Part shown: piece by piece, positions 1 through 7,641 of the stretch
How positions within the stretch are numbered: position 1 is the first letter of the stretch
How the letters are laid out: the number at the start of each line of letters is the position of its first letter
NCBI GenBank assembly: GCA_947311745.1
Contig: CAMZLT010000027.1
Location: 1-15,218, forward strand
Source: an uncultured Flavobacteriaceae bacterium
GTDB lineage: Bacteria > Bacteroidota > Bacteroidia > Flavobacteriales > Flavobacteriaceae
DNA: 15,218 bases
Direction: 5' to 3'
Notes under the pieces: generated by a model
Told to the model about the DNA's origin: nothing
Databases searched by the model: none
Seen by the model: only the letters and a program-made list of their open reading frames with translations
Made by a program: the position numbers and the translations under genes

Positions 1-1
1 T

Positions 2-415
2 GATTTTTGGCAAAGTCCTAGTTTAGCACTGCATATGTTAGTGCATAGTGTTATGGCAGGAGCAGCAATTTTTGCATTAGTTTCCATCTTTACCGATATA
101 GATAATTGGATCGGATTAGTTAAAACGATTCTTATCGGAACGCTAATCGTAAATTTATTCACCATGATTTTAGAATTAACCATGACACATCCATCACGAT
201 CTGCACATCATGTTGTGCAAATGATAACTAAAGGAAGATATAAAAATTTATTTTGGATTGGTGTAGTATTTATAGGAAACGTATTGCCGCTAGTTTTACT
301 TTTTGCAATACCAAGTGTTACTATGTTAATCGTAGCATCTATACTGTCTTTAATTGGTATGTATGCAACCGAAAAAATTTGGATTGAAGCACCACAAAGA
401 ATACCGTTAGCTTAA
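2..415 (+). CDS. NrfD/PsrC-type membrane subunit of a molybdopterin oxidoreductase complex (C-terminal part)
   Basis: The reading frame is already open at base 2 and stops at 413-415, so only the last 137 residues are visible; the first ATG at 35 is internal. The fragment has about four hydrophobic segments: two before and two after a polar stretch containing ELTMTHPSRSAHHVVQM. A polar 'EL...H' stretch followed by a GRY..LFWIGVV segment is typical of the C-terminal half of the NrfD/PsrC family. These multi-helix integral membrane proteins exchange electrons with the quinone pool for a periplasmic or cytoplasmic Fe-S/molybdopterin enzyme. The molybdopterin subunit begins 95 bases downstream on the same strand, which supports a shared complex and operon. 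The Fe-S subunit expected for such complexes would lie upstream of the window. Family assignment is good; the quinone specificity and exact complex are unknown. Confidence 0.82.
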   Translation, partial: DFWQSPSLALHMLVHSVMAGAAIFALVSIFTDIDNWIGLVKTILIGTLIVNLFTMILELTMTHPSRSAHHVVQMITKGRYKNLFWIGVVFIGNVLPLVLLFAIPSVTMLIVASILSLIGMYATEKIWIEAPQRIPLA

Positions 416-465
416 TTGTTGCAGAAAAAATAAATAAAATTTAGATAAAAATGAGTCGCAAGAAG

Positions 466-503
466 TCATAAATCTAAAATCATAAATCTAAAATCATAAA
501 ATC
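466..503. repeat. Short tandem repeat, 14-bp unit, about 2.7 copies
   Basis: The unit TCATAAATCTAAAA occurs perfectly at 466-479 and 480-493, followed by a partial, slightly changed copy (TCATAAAATC) at 494-503. It ends 7 bases before the ATG of the molybdopterin oxidoreductase, inside the 95-base spacer after the NrfD gene. No promoter motif of the TAnnTTTG type was seen in this spacer, so the downstream gene is probably transcribed from upstream. Whether the repeat has any role is unknown. Confidence 0.8.
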
Positions 504-510
504 AAGAATT

Positions 511-3423
511 ATGGGATACAAGAAACCATCTTTTATTGAAAATATAGCAGAAAAAATAGGAATTATTCCTAATCTGCACAAAGAAAAATACCAAGAATTT
601 GATGACGATATGCGTCATTTTTCCGACGAAGAAGTTGCTAAAATGTACGAAAATTTCCCACCACCAGAAAAATGGGATAATTGGGTAGAATACAATCCAA
701 AAGTTTGGCCAAAAAAAGAAAAAACAACCTATCAAATTGTACCTACAACTTGTTTTAATTGTGAGTCTGCTTGTGGTTTAACCGCTTTTATTAATAAAGA
801 TACACAAGAGGTTGTAAAATTAGAAGGAAACCCATATCATCCAGGTTCGCGTGGTAGAAACTGTGCAAAAGGTCCTGCAACAATCAATCAAATTACCGAT
901 CCTGATAGAATATTGTATCCTTTAAAAAGAAAAGGAAAACGTGGTGATGGCGAATGGGAACGTATTTCTTGGGATGAGGCTTTAGACACTATTGCCGAAA
1001 GAATTCGTAAAGCAATTAAAGAAGGCAGACATAATCAAATTGCTTATCATGTTGGTCGTCCAGGACACGAAAAATTTATGAACTGGATTTTACAAGGTTG
1101 GGGAATTGACGGACATAATTCACACACTAATATTTGTTCCTCTGGTGCACGATTTGGTTATAATATTTGGTATGGTTATGATAGACCATCTCCAGATCAT
1201 TCTAATGCAAAATTTATTTTATTAATTTCTGCTCATTTAGAATCTGGACACTATTTTAATCCACATGCACAGCGAATTATCGAAGGTAAAATGAAAGGAG
1301 CAAAATTGGCAACAATGGATCCTCGTTTATCAAATACAGCATCTATGTCCGATTATTGGTTACCTACGTATCCTGGAACCGAAGCTGCTGTATTACTAGC
1401 AATGGCAAAAATAATTTTAGAAGAAAATTTATATAATCGCGAATATTTAGAAAATTGGACTAACTGGCAAGATTACTTAAAAGCTAAAGGTGTTGCAATC
1501 AAATTTGAGAATTATATCTCAGAAATGATTAAAGAATACAAAGATTTTACACCTGAATTTGCCGAAAAAGAATCTGGTGTAAAAGCCGAAACCATACGTG
1601 AAATTGCACGATTAATTGGCGAAGCAGGAGAGCGTTTTGCCTCACACAACTGGCGTTCAGCAGGTGCGTCTAATCTTGGAGGTTGGGCAGTTGCTAGATG
1701 TTTACATTTCTTAACTGTTTTAACAGGAGCTGTTGGTGCAAAAGGAGGAACATCACCAAATTCTTGGAATAAATTTTCGCCAACACAACCAAATCCTCCA
1801 AAACCACAAAAAGTTTGGAACGAATTGCATTTCCCTAAAGAGTATCCTTTAGCATTTTTTGAAATGAGTCAATTATTGCCGCATTTCTTAAAAGAAGGTC
1901 GTGGATTTATGGATGTGTATTTCTCTAGAGTATTTAATCCTATTTGGACGTATCCTGATGGATTTACTTGGATGGAAATGTTTATGCGTGAAGATAAATT
2001 CGGCTTACACACTGCTTTAACACCAACTTGGAACGAAACCGCATTTTATGCAGACTTTGTATTACCAATGGGATTAGCATCCGAAAGACACGATATAAAT
2101 TCGTATGCAACACACGGTGGAACTTGGGTAGCTTTCCGTCAACCAGTTTTACGTGAAGCAGCAAGACGAAACGGAAATCCTGTGGAATATACTTATCAAG
2201 CAAATCCTGGAGAAGTTTGGGAAGAGGATGAATTTTGGATTGAATTGTCGTGGCGTATCGATCCTGACGGAAGTATGGGGATTAGAAAAACATTCGAATC
2301 GCCATATAGACCTGGTAAAAAAATAACCATTGACGAATATTATCAATATATTTTCGAACGTATTGATGGCTTAACAGAAGCTGCACATAAAGATGGTATT
2401 ACAGGTGATTTCGCAGCTTTAGAATACATGAAAAAATACGGAGCATACGAAATTGAAAAAGGTGAATCGTATAAAATGAATGAAAAACCATTAACCAAAG
2501 AGCAATTAGCAGGTTCGGAAGTGGATAAAGATAATGGTGTTATCCGTAAAAACGGAAAGGCTATTGGTGTAATGGTTAATGATAAGGCAGTAGTTGGTTT
2601 TCCAACACCATCTCGTAAAAACGAATTCTATTCGCAAACTATGGTAGATTGGAAATGGCCAGAATATGCCATTCCGCAATATATAAAATCGCATATTCAT
2701 AATGATGTGTTAGATAAATCAAAAGACGAGTACGTTTTAGTACCTACTTTTAGATTACCAACTTTAATACATTCTCGTTCAGGAAATGCAAAATGGTTAG
2801 TAGAAATATCTAATCGTAATCCAATTTGGATGCATCCAGATGATGCTAAAAAATGGGGTTTTAAAACGGGTGATTTGGTAAAAATGAATACCGATATTGG
2901 TTACTTTATTGATAAAGTTTGGGTTACACAATCTATGAAACCTGGTGTTGTAGCTTGTTCACATCATATTGGTCGTTGGCGAAGACCACAAGATAAAATA
3001 GGAAATCGTTGGGCAACCAATACCGTAAATATTGAAAACGATGGTAATGGTGGTTGGAAAATGAATACCATGTCTGGAATCAAACCATTCGAATCTACAG
3101 ATAAAGATTCTAAACGTATTTTTTGGAAAGATGGCGGTGTACATCAAAATATAACACATGCTGTGCATCCAGATCCAATTAGTGGTATGCATACTTGGCA
3201 CCAACGTGTGCGTATTGAAAAACCAAAAGCTGGTGAAAATTATGGTGATATTTTTGTAGATACCAATAAATCACACGAAGTGTATAAAGAATGGTTAGCA
3301 ATGACAAGACCTGCCCCAGGACCAAATGGCGAACGCAGACCTTTATGGTTTAAACGAGCCTTTACTCCTGATAAAACCGAAGGTGGTTGTTATTATATAA
3401 AAGAGAATGAAAAAGAAAATTAA
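511..3423 (+). CDS. Molybdopterin-dependent oxidoreductase, catalytic subunit (DMSO reductase superfamily, PsrA/PhsA/SoeA-like)
   Basis: This 970-residue protein has the layout of Mo-bisPGD catalytic subunits. Near the N-terminus is a 4Fe-4S motif, C81-x2-C84-x3-C88 with the fourth cysteine at C118 (NCAKG), followed by the molybdopterin core. HTNICSSGAR at about 205-214 makes C209 the likely Mo ligand. DPRLSNTAS at about 270-278 and PGTEAA at about 288-293 belong to the cofactor-binding region. The C-terminal part (about 730-890) fits the dinucleotide-binding domain. The N-terminus (MGYKKPSFIENIAEK) has no twin-arginine motif and no hydrophobic core, so the protein is either cytoplasmic or exported with a partner. 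It follows an NrfD-type gene, which suggests a membrane-anchored, quinone-linked complex acting on a sulfur oxyanion, polysulfide or similar substrate. The substrate cannot be read from the sequence. A strong terminator follows immediately. Confidence 0.9.
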   Translation: MGYKKPSFIENIAEKIGIIPNLHKEKYQEFDDDMRHFSDEEVAKMYENFPPPEKWDNWVEYNPKVWPKKEKTTYQIVPTTCFNCESACGLTAFINKDTQEVVKLEGNPYHPGSRGRNCAKGPATINQITDPDRILYPLKRKGKRGDGEWERISWDEALDTIAERIRKAIKEGRHNQIAYHVGRPGHEKFMNWILQGWGIDGHNSHTNICSSGARFGYNIWYGYDRPSPDHSNAKFILLISAHLESGHYFNPHAQRIIEGKMKGAKLATMDPRLSNTASMSDYWLPTYPGTEAAVLLAMAKIILEENLYNREYLENWTNWQDYLKAKGVAIKFENYISEMIKEYKDFTPEFAEKESGVKAETIREIARLIGEAGERFASHNWRSAGASNLGGWAVARCLHFLTVLTGAVGAKGGTSPNSWNKFSPTQPNPPKPQKVWNELHFPKEYPLAFFEMSQLLPHFLKEGRGFMDVYFSRVFNPIWTYPDGFTWMEMFMREDKFGLHTALTPTWNETAFYADFVLPMGLASERHDINSYATHGGTWVAFRQPVLREAARRNGNPVEYTYQANPGEVWEEDEFWIELSWRIDPDGSMGIRKTFESPYRPGKKITIDEYYQYIFERIDGLTEAAHKDGITGDFAALEYMKKYGAYEIEKGESYKMNEKPLTKEQLAGSEVDKDNGVIRKNGKAIGVMVNDKAVVGFPTPSRKNEFYSQTMVDWKWPEYAIPQYIKSHIHNDVLDKSKDEYVLVPTFRLPTLIHSRSGNAKWLVEISNRNPIWMHPDDAKKWGFKTGDLVKMNTDIGYFIDKVWVTQSMKPGVVACSHHIGRWRRPQDKIGNRWATNTVNIENDGNGGWKMNTMSGIKPFESTDKDSKRIFWKDGGVHQNITHAVHPDPISGMHTWHQRVRIEKPKAGENYGDIFVDTNKSHEVYKEWLAMTRPAPGPNGERRPLWFKRAFTPDKTEGGCYYIKENEKEN

Positions 3424-3429
3424 CCAAAT

Positions 3430-3465
3430 AAAACGCTCAAAAATATGTATTTTTGAGCGTTTTTT
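3430..3465 (+). terminator. Strong rho-independent terminator
   Basis: A near-perfect inverted repeat starts 7 bases after the stop codon of the molybdopterin oxidoreductase. The left arm (about 3430-3444) contains AACGCTCAAAAAT and the right arm (about 3449-3463) contains ATTTTTGAGCGTT. The stem is about 15 bp with a 4-base loop, and the right arm runs into a T tract to 3465. The stem is symmetrical enough to work partly in both directions. It ends only 11 bases before the ATG of the next + strand gene. Confidence 0.9.
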
Positions 3466-3476
3466 AAATATATAAA

Positions 3477-3746
3477 ATGATTTCAGTTTTTAGAATTATT
3501 AGCTTTTTAGAAGGAGTTTCTTATTTATTATTATTATTTATTGCGACACCACTTAAATATTTTTACCATAACGATTCATATGTTAAATTACTTGGTATGC
3601 CTCATGGTATTTTGTTTATTTTGTACGTGATTTTTGCATTTGTTATAAAGAAAAAATTAAAATGGAATACCAAAATTTTTAGTAAAGTATTGGTTGCTTC
3701 TATTTTGCCTCTTGGTACATTTTTTATAGGGAAATATTTAGAATAA
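3477..3746 (+). CDS. DUF3817 family small integral membrane protein
   Basis: An 89-residue, strongly hydrophobic protein with three predicted membrane segments (roughly residues 5-25, 40-58 and 66-85). It shows the pattern of the DUF3817 family: FRIISFLEGVSYLLLLFIATPLK at the N-terminus (a conserved EG and a PLK at the end of helix 1), then MPHGILFILYV starting helix 2 (conserved HG). The biochemical role of the family is not established; related proteins in other bacteria are annotated only as integral membrane proteins. The start is supported because the ATG opens directly into the conserved first helix. The stop is separated by one base from the next ATG, so this gene and the TIGR02757 gene are probably translated from one message. 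Its promoter is unclear, because the preceding terminator leaves almost no space. Confidence 0.82.
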   Translation: MISVFRIISFLEGVSYLLLLFIATPLKYFYHNDSYVKLLGMPHGILFILYVIFAFVIKKKLKWNTKIFSKVLVASILPLGTFFIGKYLE

Positions 3747-3747
3747 A

Positions 3748-4512
3748 ATGAATTTTATAGAATTAGCAGATTTTTTAAATGAAAAAGTAGTAGCGTATAA
3801 CCAACCAAAATTTATTGAAAGCGATCCAATTCAAATTCCGCATTGTTTTTCTAAAAAAGAGGATATTGAAATTGCAGGTTTTTTAACTGCAACCATTGCT
3901 TGGGGAAAGCGACAGATGATTATAAAAAATGCGAATCGTATGATGGAGCTGCTAGACAATTCGCCATATGATTTTATTATACATCATTCCGAAAAGGATT
4001 TAGATAGTTTTGATAATTTTGTACACCGAACATTTAATGTAACAGATTTTAAATTTTTTGTAAAATCCCTCCAAAATATTTATAAAAATCACAATGGATT
4101 GGAATCGGTTTTTGCTAATAATATAGTTAATGCTGGTACTGCAAATGCTATTCACGAATTTAAAAAAGTATTTTTTGAAATTGAGCATTTACCAAGAACA
4201 ACCAAACATGTGTCCGATCCGTTAAAAGGTTCGGCAGCAAAAAGGCTTAATATGTATTTGCGATGGATGGTCAGAAACGATACTGCTGGTGTAGATTTTG
4301 GTATTTGGAAAACTATTTCGCCAAGTGTTTTGTCTTGTCCGTTAGATGTACATAGCGGAAATGTTGCTAGAAAATTGGGTTTAATTAAACGAAAACAAAA
4401 CGATGCAAAGACATTACTAGAATTAGATAAAAACCTTAGAATTTTAGATGTAAATGATCCTGTAAAATACGATTTTGCTTTGTTTGGTTTGGGTGTTTTT
4501 GAAGGGTTTTAG
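3748..4512 (+). CDS. TIGR02757 family protein (DUF2400)
   Basis: A 254-residue soluble protein recognised as the TIGR02757/DUF2400 family, common in Bacteroidota and of unestablished function. Conserved stretches include FLTATIAWGKRQMIIKNANR (about 46-65), DPLKGSAAKRLNMYLRWMVR (about 153-172), the CPLDVHSGNVARKLGL block (about 198-213) and a C-terminal DPVKYDFALFGLGV. The LDVHSGNVARKLGL segment, followed by a later 'DP..YD..LFGLG' segment, resembles the order in helix-hairpin-helix DNA glycosylases, where an aspartate in a 'D.HV.R...RLG' motif is catalytic. That resemblance is my inference by eye and not an established assignment. The gene lies 1 base after the DUF3817 gene and converges on truB with a 15-base gap and no obvious terminator. 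Confidence 0.85.
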   Translation: MNFIELADFLNEKVVAYNQPKFIESDPIQIPHCFSKKEDIEIAGFLTATIAWGKRQMIIKNANRMMELLDNSPYDFIIHHSEKDLDSFDNFVHRTFNVTDFKFFVKSLQNIYKNHNGLESVFANNIVNAGTANAIHEFKKVFFEIEHLPRTTKHVSDPLKGSAAKRLNMYLRWMVRNDTAGVDFGIWKTISPSVLSCPLDVHSGNVARKLGLIKRKQNDAKTLLELDKNLRILDVNDPVKYDFALFGLGVFEGF

Positions 4513-4527
4513 TGTTTTAGTTTGATT

Positions 4528-5238
4528 CTATAACTTATCCTCAATTTTTGTTTCTATCCCTTCAACAAAAACTAATGGTTTTACAGCATTATTTACATTA
4601 AAATCACCTATTTTGGTTCTGCGTAAGGAAGATAAATGACCTCCAGATTTTACTGCAATTCCAAAATCATTTGCAATAGAACGGATGTATGTTCCTTTGC
4701 TGCAAACAATTCTAAAATCTATTTTTGGCAACGTAATATTGGTGATTTCAAATTCGTGTATGGTAACGGTTCGGTGTTTAATTTCGGTAGTTTTTCCTTC
4801 CCTAGCAAGTTCGTAAAGTCGTTTTCCGTCTTTTTTTATGGCAGAAAATATTGGTGGTTTTTGTTGAATTTCGCCAATAAATTGTTTGGTGATTTTGTGC
4901 AATAATTCTTCTGTTAGGTGTTTGGTAGGAAAAGTTTGGTTAATTTCTGTTTCTAAATCAAAAGAAGGTGTTGTAGCACCTAAAGTAATTGTTCCTGTGT
5001 ATTCTTTGGTTTGTGCTTGGTATTGGGATATTTTTTTAGTGAATTTACCAGTACAAATTATTAGCAATCCTGTTGCTAACGGATCTAGAGTTCCTGCATG
5101 ACCAACTTTTATTTTTTTTATATTGAAAGTTTTTCGGATATGCCATCGTAATTTATTTACTACCTGAAAGGAAGTCCAATGTAAAGGCTTGTCTATAAGT
5201 AGGACTTTACCTGCTTTAAATTCGTCTAACGTGTACAT
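4528..5238 (-). CDS. truB: tRNA pseudouridine(55) synthase TruB
   Basis: The protein converts uridine 55 in the T-loop of tRNAs to pseudouridine. At 236 residues it contains the TruB signature: LLIDKPLHWTSFQVVNKLR (about 13-31), then KVGHAGTLDPLATGLL (about 44-59), in which D52 is the catalytic aspartate. Later motifs are QKPPIFSAIKKDGKRLYELAR (about 131-151, containing the conserved Pro-Ser-Ala-type stretch and Tyr) and CSKGTYIRSIANDFG (about 190-204). It is shorter than the roughly 310-residue E. coli protein because it lacks most of the C-terminal PUA-like extension, as expected for Bacteroidota. Its ATG overlaps the uppP stop codon by one base (TAATG), so the two are translationally coupled. 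It is the last gene of the - strand run. Confidence 0.97.
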   Translation of the reverse strand: MYTLDEFKAGKVLLIDKPLHWTSFQVVNKLRWHIRKTFNIKKIKVGHAGTLDPLATGLLIICTGKFTKKISQYQAQTKEYTGTITLGATTPSFDLETEINQTFPTKHLTEELLHKITKQFIGEIQQKPPIFSAIKKDGKRLYELAREGKTTEIKHRTVTIHEFEITNITLPKIDFRIVCSKGTYIRSIANDFGIAVKSGGHLSSLRRTKIGDFNVNNAVKPLVFVEGIETKIEDKL

Positions 5239-6035
5239 TAAATACTTAATTTAAAAATGGTAAAGTGGATGATTAATAAAATCACTCCTAAAATAATTCG
5301 GTAATAGCCAAATATTTTAAAGCCGTTTTTACTAAGGTAGTCTATAAATGATTTTATGGCAATTAGTGCTACAATAAAGGCGATAATATTTCCGATAATT
5401 AAAAAATTTATTTGCTCAGAATTTAATTGAAATCCTGCTTTGTAATAATCGTATAATTTTTTTGCTGTTGCTCCAAACATTGTAGGAACAGCTAAAAAGA
5501 ACGAAAATTCTGCGGCAGTTTTACGGTTTAATTTTTGCGTCATTCCTCCAATTATGGTTGCACCACTTCTAGATGTTCCTGGTATCATCGCTAGACATTG
5601 AAAGAGTCCGATTTTAAAAGCAGTTGCATAGCTAATAGTACTATTTTCGACAGTGTTTTTTTCGTTTTCAATAAACCAATCATCGGTTTTTATTAAGATA
5701 AATCCTCCTATAATAAGCATAATAGCAACGGTTATCGGACTTTCTAAAAGCGAATCGATAAGATCGTTTAGTAATAAGCCTAAAACAACAGCAGGAATAA
5801 AAGCCACAAATAATTTTAGGTAAAAATCAACAGATTGAAAAAAGCGTTTAAAGTATAAAATTACCACTGCTAAAATTGCTCCTAATTGAATTACAATGGT
5901 AAATAATTTGGTAAAATCGTCGTTTGCAATTTTCATAAAAGACGATGCGATAATCATATGACCTGTTGAGGAAACTGGCAAATATTCGGTTAATCCTTCG
6001 ATGATTGCAAGGATTATTGCGTATAGGTAAGTCAT
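5238..6035 (-). CDS. uppP: Undecaprenyl-diphosphatase UppP (BacA)
   Basis: An integral membrane phosphatase that dephosphorylates undecaprenyl diphosphate, recycling the lipid carrier for peptidoglycan and surface glycans and giving bacitracin tolerance. The 265-residue protein has about eight hydrophobic segments. Both catalytic motifs are present: E13 and E17 in the EGLTEYLPVSSTGH block (H26), and PGTSRSG at 152-158, whose R156 corresponds to the catalytic arginine. The length is normal for the family. Its stop overlaps the truB start by one base, and one base separates its ATG from the stop of the DUF3098 gene, so ftsX, the DUF3098 gene, uppP and truB form a tight operon. Assignment is secure. 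Confidence 0.97.
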   Translation of the reverse strand: MTYLYAIILAIIEGLTEYLPVSSTGHMIIASSFMKIANDDFTKLFTIVIQLGAILAVVILYFKRFFQSVDFYLKLFVAFIPAVVLGLLLNDLIDSLLESPITVAIMLIIGGFILIKTDDWFIENEKNTVENSTISYATAFKIGLFQCLAMIPGTSRSGATIIGGMTQKLNRKTAAEFSFFLAVPTMFGATAKKLYDYYKAGFQLNSEQINFLIIGNIIAFIVALIAIKSFIDYLSKNGFKIFGYYRIILGVILLIIHFTIFKLSI

Positions 6036-6036
6036 T

Positions 6037-6282
6037 TTATTGTTTTGGTGATTTTAAAATAGCAAATACTTCAATAGCAAAACCGATAATTATTAAAGTT
6101 GGCGCAAGTCTAATTCTTCTGAAATTATAAATTGTTTCGTTAAATTTATTTGGGTCGTCGCTTCCGCCACCAGCCATCAAAATAAAACCGATTGCTATAA
6201 AAGCCAAACCAATAAACATAATTTTATAGTTTTCTTTTTTAAAAATAAATTCGCCTTTTGGTGTTGATTTTTTATTTTTCAT
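6037..6282 (-). CDS. DUF3098 family small membrane protein
   Basis: An 81-residue protein with a short basic, polar N-terminus and two membrane segments (about 20-38 and 58-77). Between them lie GFILMAGGGSDDPNKF (about 32-47) and a FRRIRLAPTL stretch. The 'LMxGGGSDDPNKF...RRIRLAP' pattern is characteristic of DUF3098, a Bacteroidota family of unknown function usually found between ftsX and uppP, exactly as here. It starts 7 bases after ftsX and ends 1 base before uppP. The constant position suggests a link to envelope growth or division, but no function is established. Confidence 0.88.
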   Translation of the reverse strand: MKNKKSTPKGEFIFKKENYKIMFIGLAFIAIGFILMAGGGSDDPNKFNETIYNFRRIRLAPTLIIIGFAIEVFAILKSPKQ

Positions 6283-6289
6283 AATTTTG

Positions 6290-7162
6290 TTAATAGTAGA
6301 GTTCGTCCGTTTTTAGTTTTAAAAATCGTCTGGTTGCAAAATATGTGCTAATCCAAGTAATTATAATTCCTAAAATAAAAATTCCAGCAAATAATAATGC
6401 AATTTGTTGTTTGTTATTTGCTATTTTTAAAACGGTGTATTTGTTATCTAAATAATAAATTATTGTACTTAATGCAGCAATAGCTAAGGTAGCACCAAGC
6501 ATACCTAATTTAATACTGCGATATAAAAATGGTTTGCGAATAAAGCGTTTGGTTGCTCCAACCATTTGCATGGTTTTGATATTAAACCGTTTGGAATATA
6601 CAGCAAGTCTAAGGTAGCTATTTATTAAAACAAAGGAAATTAAACCAAGTAAACTGCTAAATGCTAAAAGCCAAAAACTGGTTTTTTTTACAAAATTATT
6701 AAGATTACTTACCGTTGCTTTACTGTATGATATATCGGTGATGAATTTATTTTTGAGTAGATTTTTTTCAATTTTTCCAATTTTTTTTAGGTCAAAATAA
6801 TCGGCTTTTAGATATAAATTCACACTATTTTTTAGTGGATTTTCGTCTAATTCTTTCATAAAATCCTCTCCTAATTCTTTTAAATAGGTTTGGTATGCCT
6901 TTTCTTTAGAAAGAAACGTTATTTTTTTGGTGTATTCTTTCTTATTTAATGAGGTTTTCAGTTCTTTTATATCTTTTTCTTTTGCGGTATCGTTTAGAAA
7001 TATTGAAATTTCAAATTCCTCTTTAAAATTATCCGAAATACTTTTAGATTGCAGAACGATTAAGCCTAAAATTCCTAATAAGAATAAAATCAAAGAAATA
7101 CTAATTACCACCGATAAGGAGGATAATCGTAATCTACGTTTTTGATATTTTTCGAAACTCAT
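6290..7162 (-). CDS. ftsX: Cell division protein FtsX (ABC transporter-like permease)
   Basis: FtsX works with the ATPase FtsE at the division site to control peptidoglycan hydrolases. The 290-residue protein shows the expected topology: a basic N-terminus and TM1 (about 16-37), a periplasmic domain of about 120 residues (about 40-160) and three further helices (about 163-185, 216-238, 254-275). The cytoplasmic loop after TM2 contains KTMQMVGATKRFIRKPFLYR, the conserved coupling segment of FtsX. The N-terminal sequence (MSFEKYQKRRLR) supports this start. No ftsE lies next to it in the window. A 74-base gap separates it from mce upstream, and that gap contains a perfect -7 type motif, so ftsX may have its own promoter in addition to readthrough. 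Confidence 0.94.
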   Translation of the reverse strand: MSFEKYQKRRLRLSSLSVVISISLILFLLGILGLIVLQSKSISDNFKEEFEISIFLNDTAKEKDIKELKTSLNKKEYTKKITFLSKEKAYQTYLKELGEDFMKELDENPLKNSVNLYLKADYFDLKKIGKIEKNLLKNKFITDISYSKATVSNLNNFVKKTSFWLLAFSSLLGLISFVLINSYLRLAVYSKRFNIKTMQMVGATKRFIRKPFLYRSIKLGMLGATLAIAALSTIIYYLDNKYTVLKIANNKQQIALLFAGIFILGIIITWISTYFATRRFLKLKTDELYY

Positions 7163-7221
7163 TTTTTACTGCTTTAGGTTTTGACTTGCTTGGTGGTTTT
7201 TTAGAATTAATTTTTCAACCT

Positions 7222-7229
7222 CAAAAATA
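7222..7229 (-). promoter_or_regulatory. Candidate -7 element for ftsX
   Basis: On the - strand these bases read TATTTTTG, a perfect match to the Bacteroidota -7 consensus TAnnTTTG. It lies in the 74-base gap between mce and ftsX, about 60 bases before the ftsX ATG. No TTG was found at the expected distance upstream, so support is from the -7 motif and location only. The motif is common by chance in DNA this AT-rich. Confidence 0.35.
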
Positions 7230-7236
7230 GGTATTT

Positions 7237-7638
7237 CTATTCAATTTCTTGGCATAATTCAATTAAAACACCATTACTACTTTTTGGGTGCAAAAAAGCG
7301 ACTAACTTATTATCTGCTCCTCTTTTTGGTTTTTCGTTAAGTAAAATAAATCCTTCGTTTTTTAGTCGTTGCATTTCGCTGGTAATATCGTTTACTGCAA
7401 AAGCGATATGATGCACACCTTCGCCTTTTTTTTCTAAAAACTTTGCTATCGGACTCTCTGTTTTGGTTGCCTCTAAAAGTTCTATTTTGTTTGGTCCTAC
7501 TTTAAAAAATGAAGTTTTTACACCTTCCGATGCTACTTCTTCTATTTTATAATGTTTGGTATTAAAAAGTTTGGCGAATAGTTCGTTGGACTTTTCTAAA
7601 TTTTTAACAGCAATTCCGATATGTTCTATTTTTCGCAT
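7237..7638 (-). CDS. mce: Methylmalonyl-CoA epimerase
   Basis: A 133-residue single-domain VOC (glyoxalase-fold) protein that interconverts the (R) and (S) forms of methylmalonyl-CoA, linking propionyl-CoA and succinyl-CoA metabolism. It opens with the family start MRKIEHIGIAVKNLEKS. The metal-ligand candidates fall at the expected places: H6, E53 (KIELLE), H76 or H77 (GVHHIAFAVND) and E127 (GVLIELCQ). The HHIAF.V.D stretch and the ending with a late Glu are typical of this enzyme rather than of glyoxalase I. The mazG stop lies 3 bases upstream, so the two are probably cotranscribed. The methylmalonyl-CoA mutase genes are not in the window. Confidence 0.93.
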   Translation of the reverse strand: MRKIEHIGIAVKNLEKSNELFAKLFNTKHYKIEEVASEGVKTSFFKVGPNKIELLEATKTESPIAKFLEKKGEGVHHIAFAVNDITSEMQRLKNEGFILLNEKPKRGADNKLVAFLHPKSSNGVLIELCQEIE

Positions 7639-7641
7639 AAT

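Noticed and set aside
4636..5101. Open frames on the + strand opposite truB
   Set aside because: They are antisense shadows of a clearly assigned gene and show no recognisable protein features; the same holds for the + strand frames opposite def (9091-9421).
6290..7162. Possible loss of FtsE because ftsX has no adjacent ftsE
   Set aside because: ftsE and ftsX are often separated in Bacteroidota, so absence from this window says nothing about the genome.
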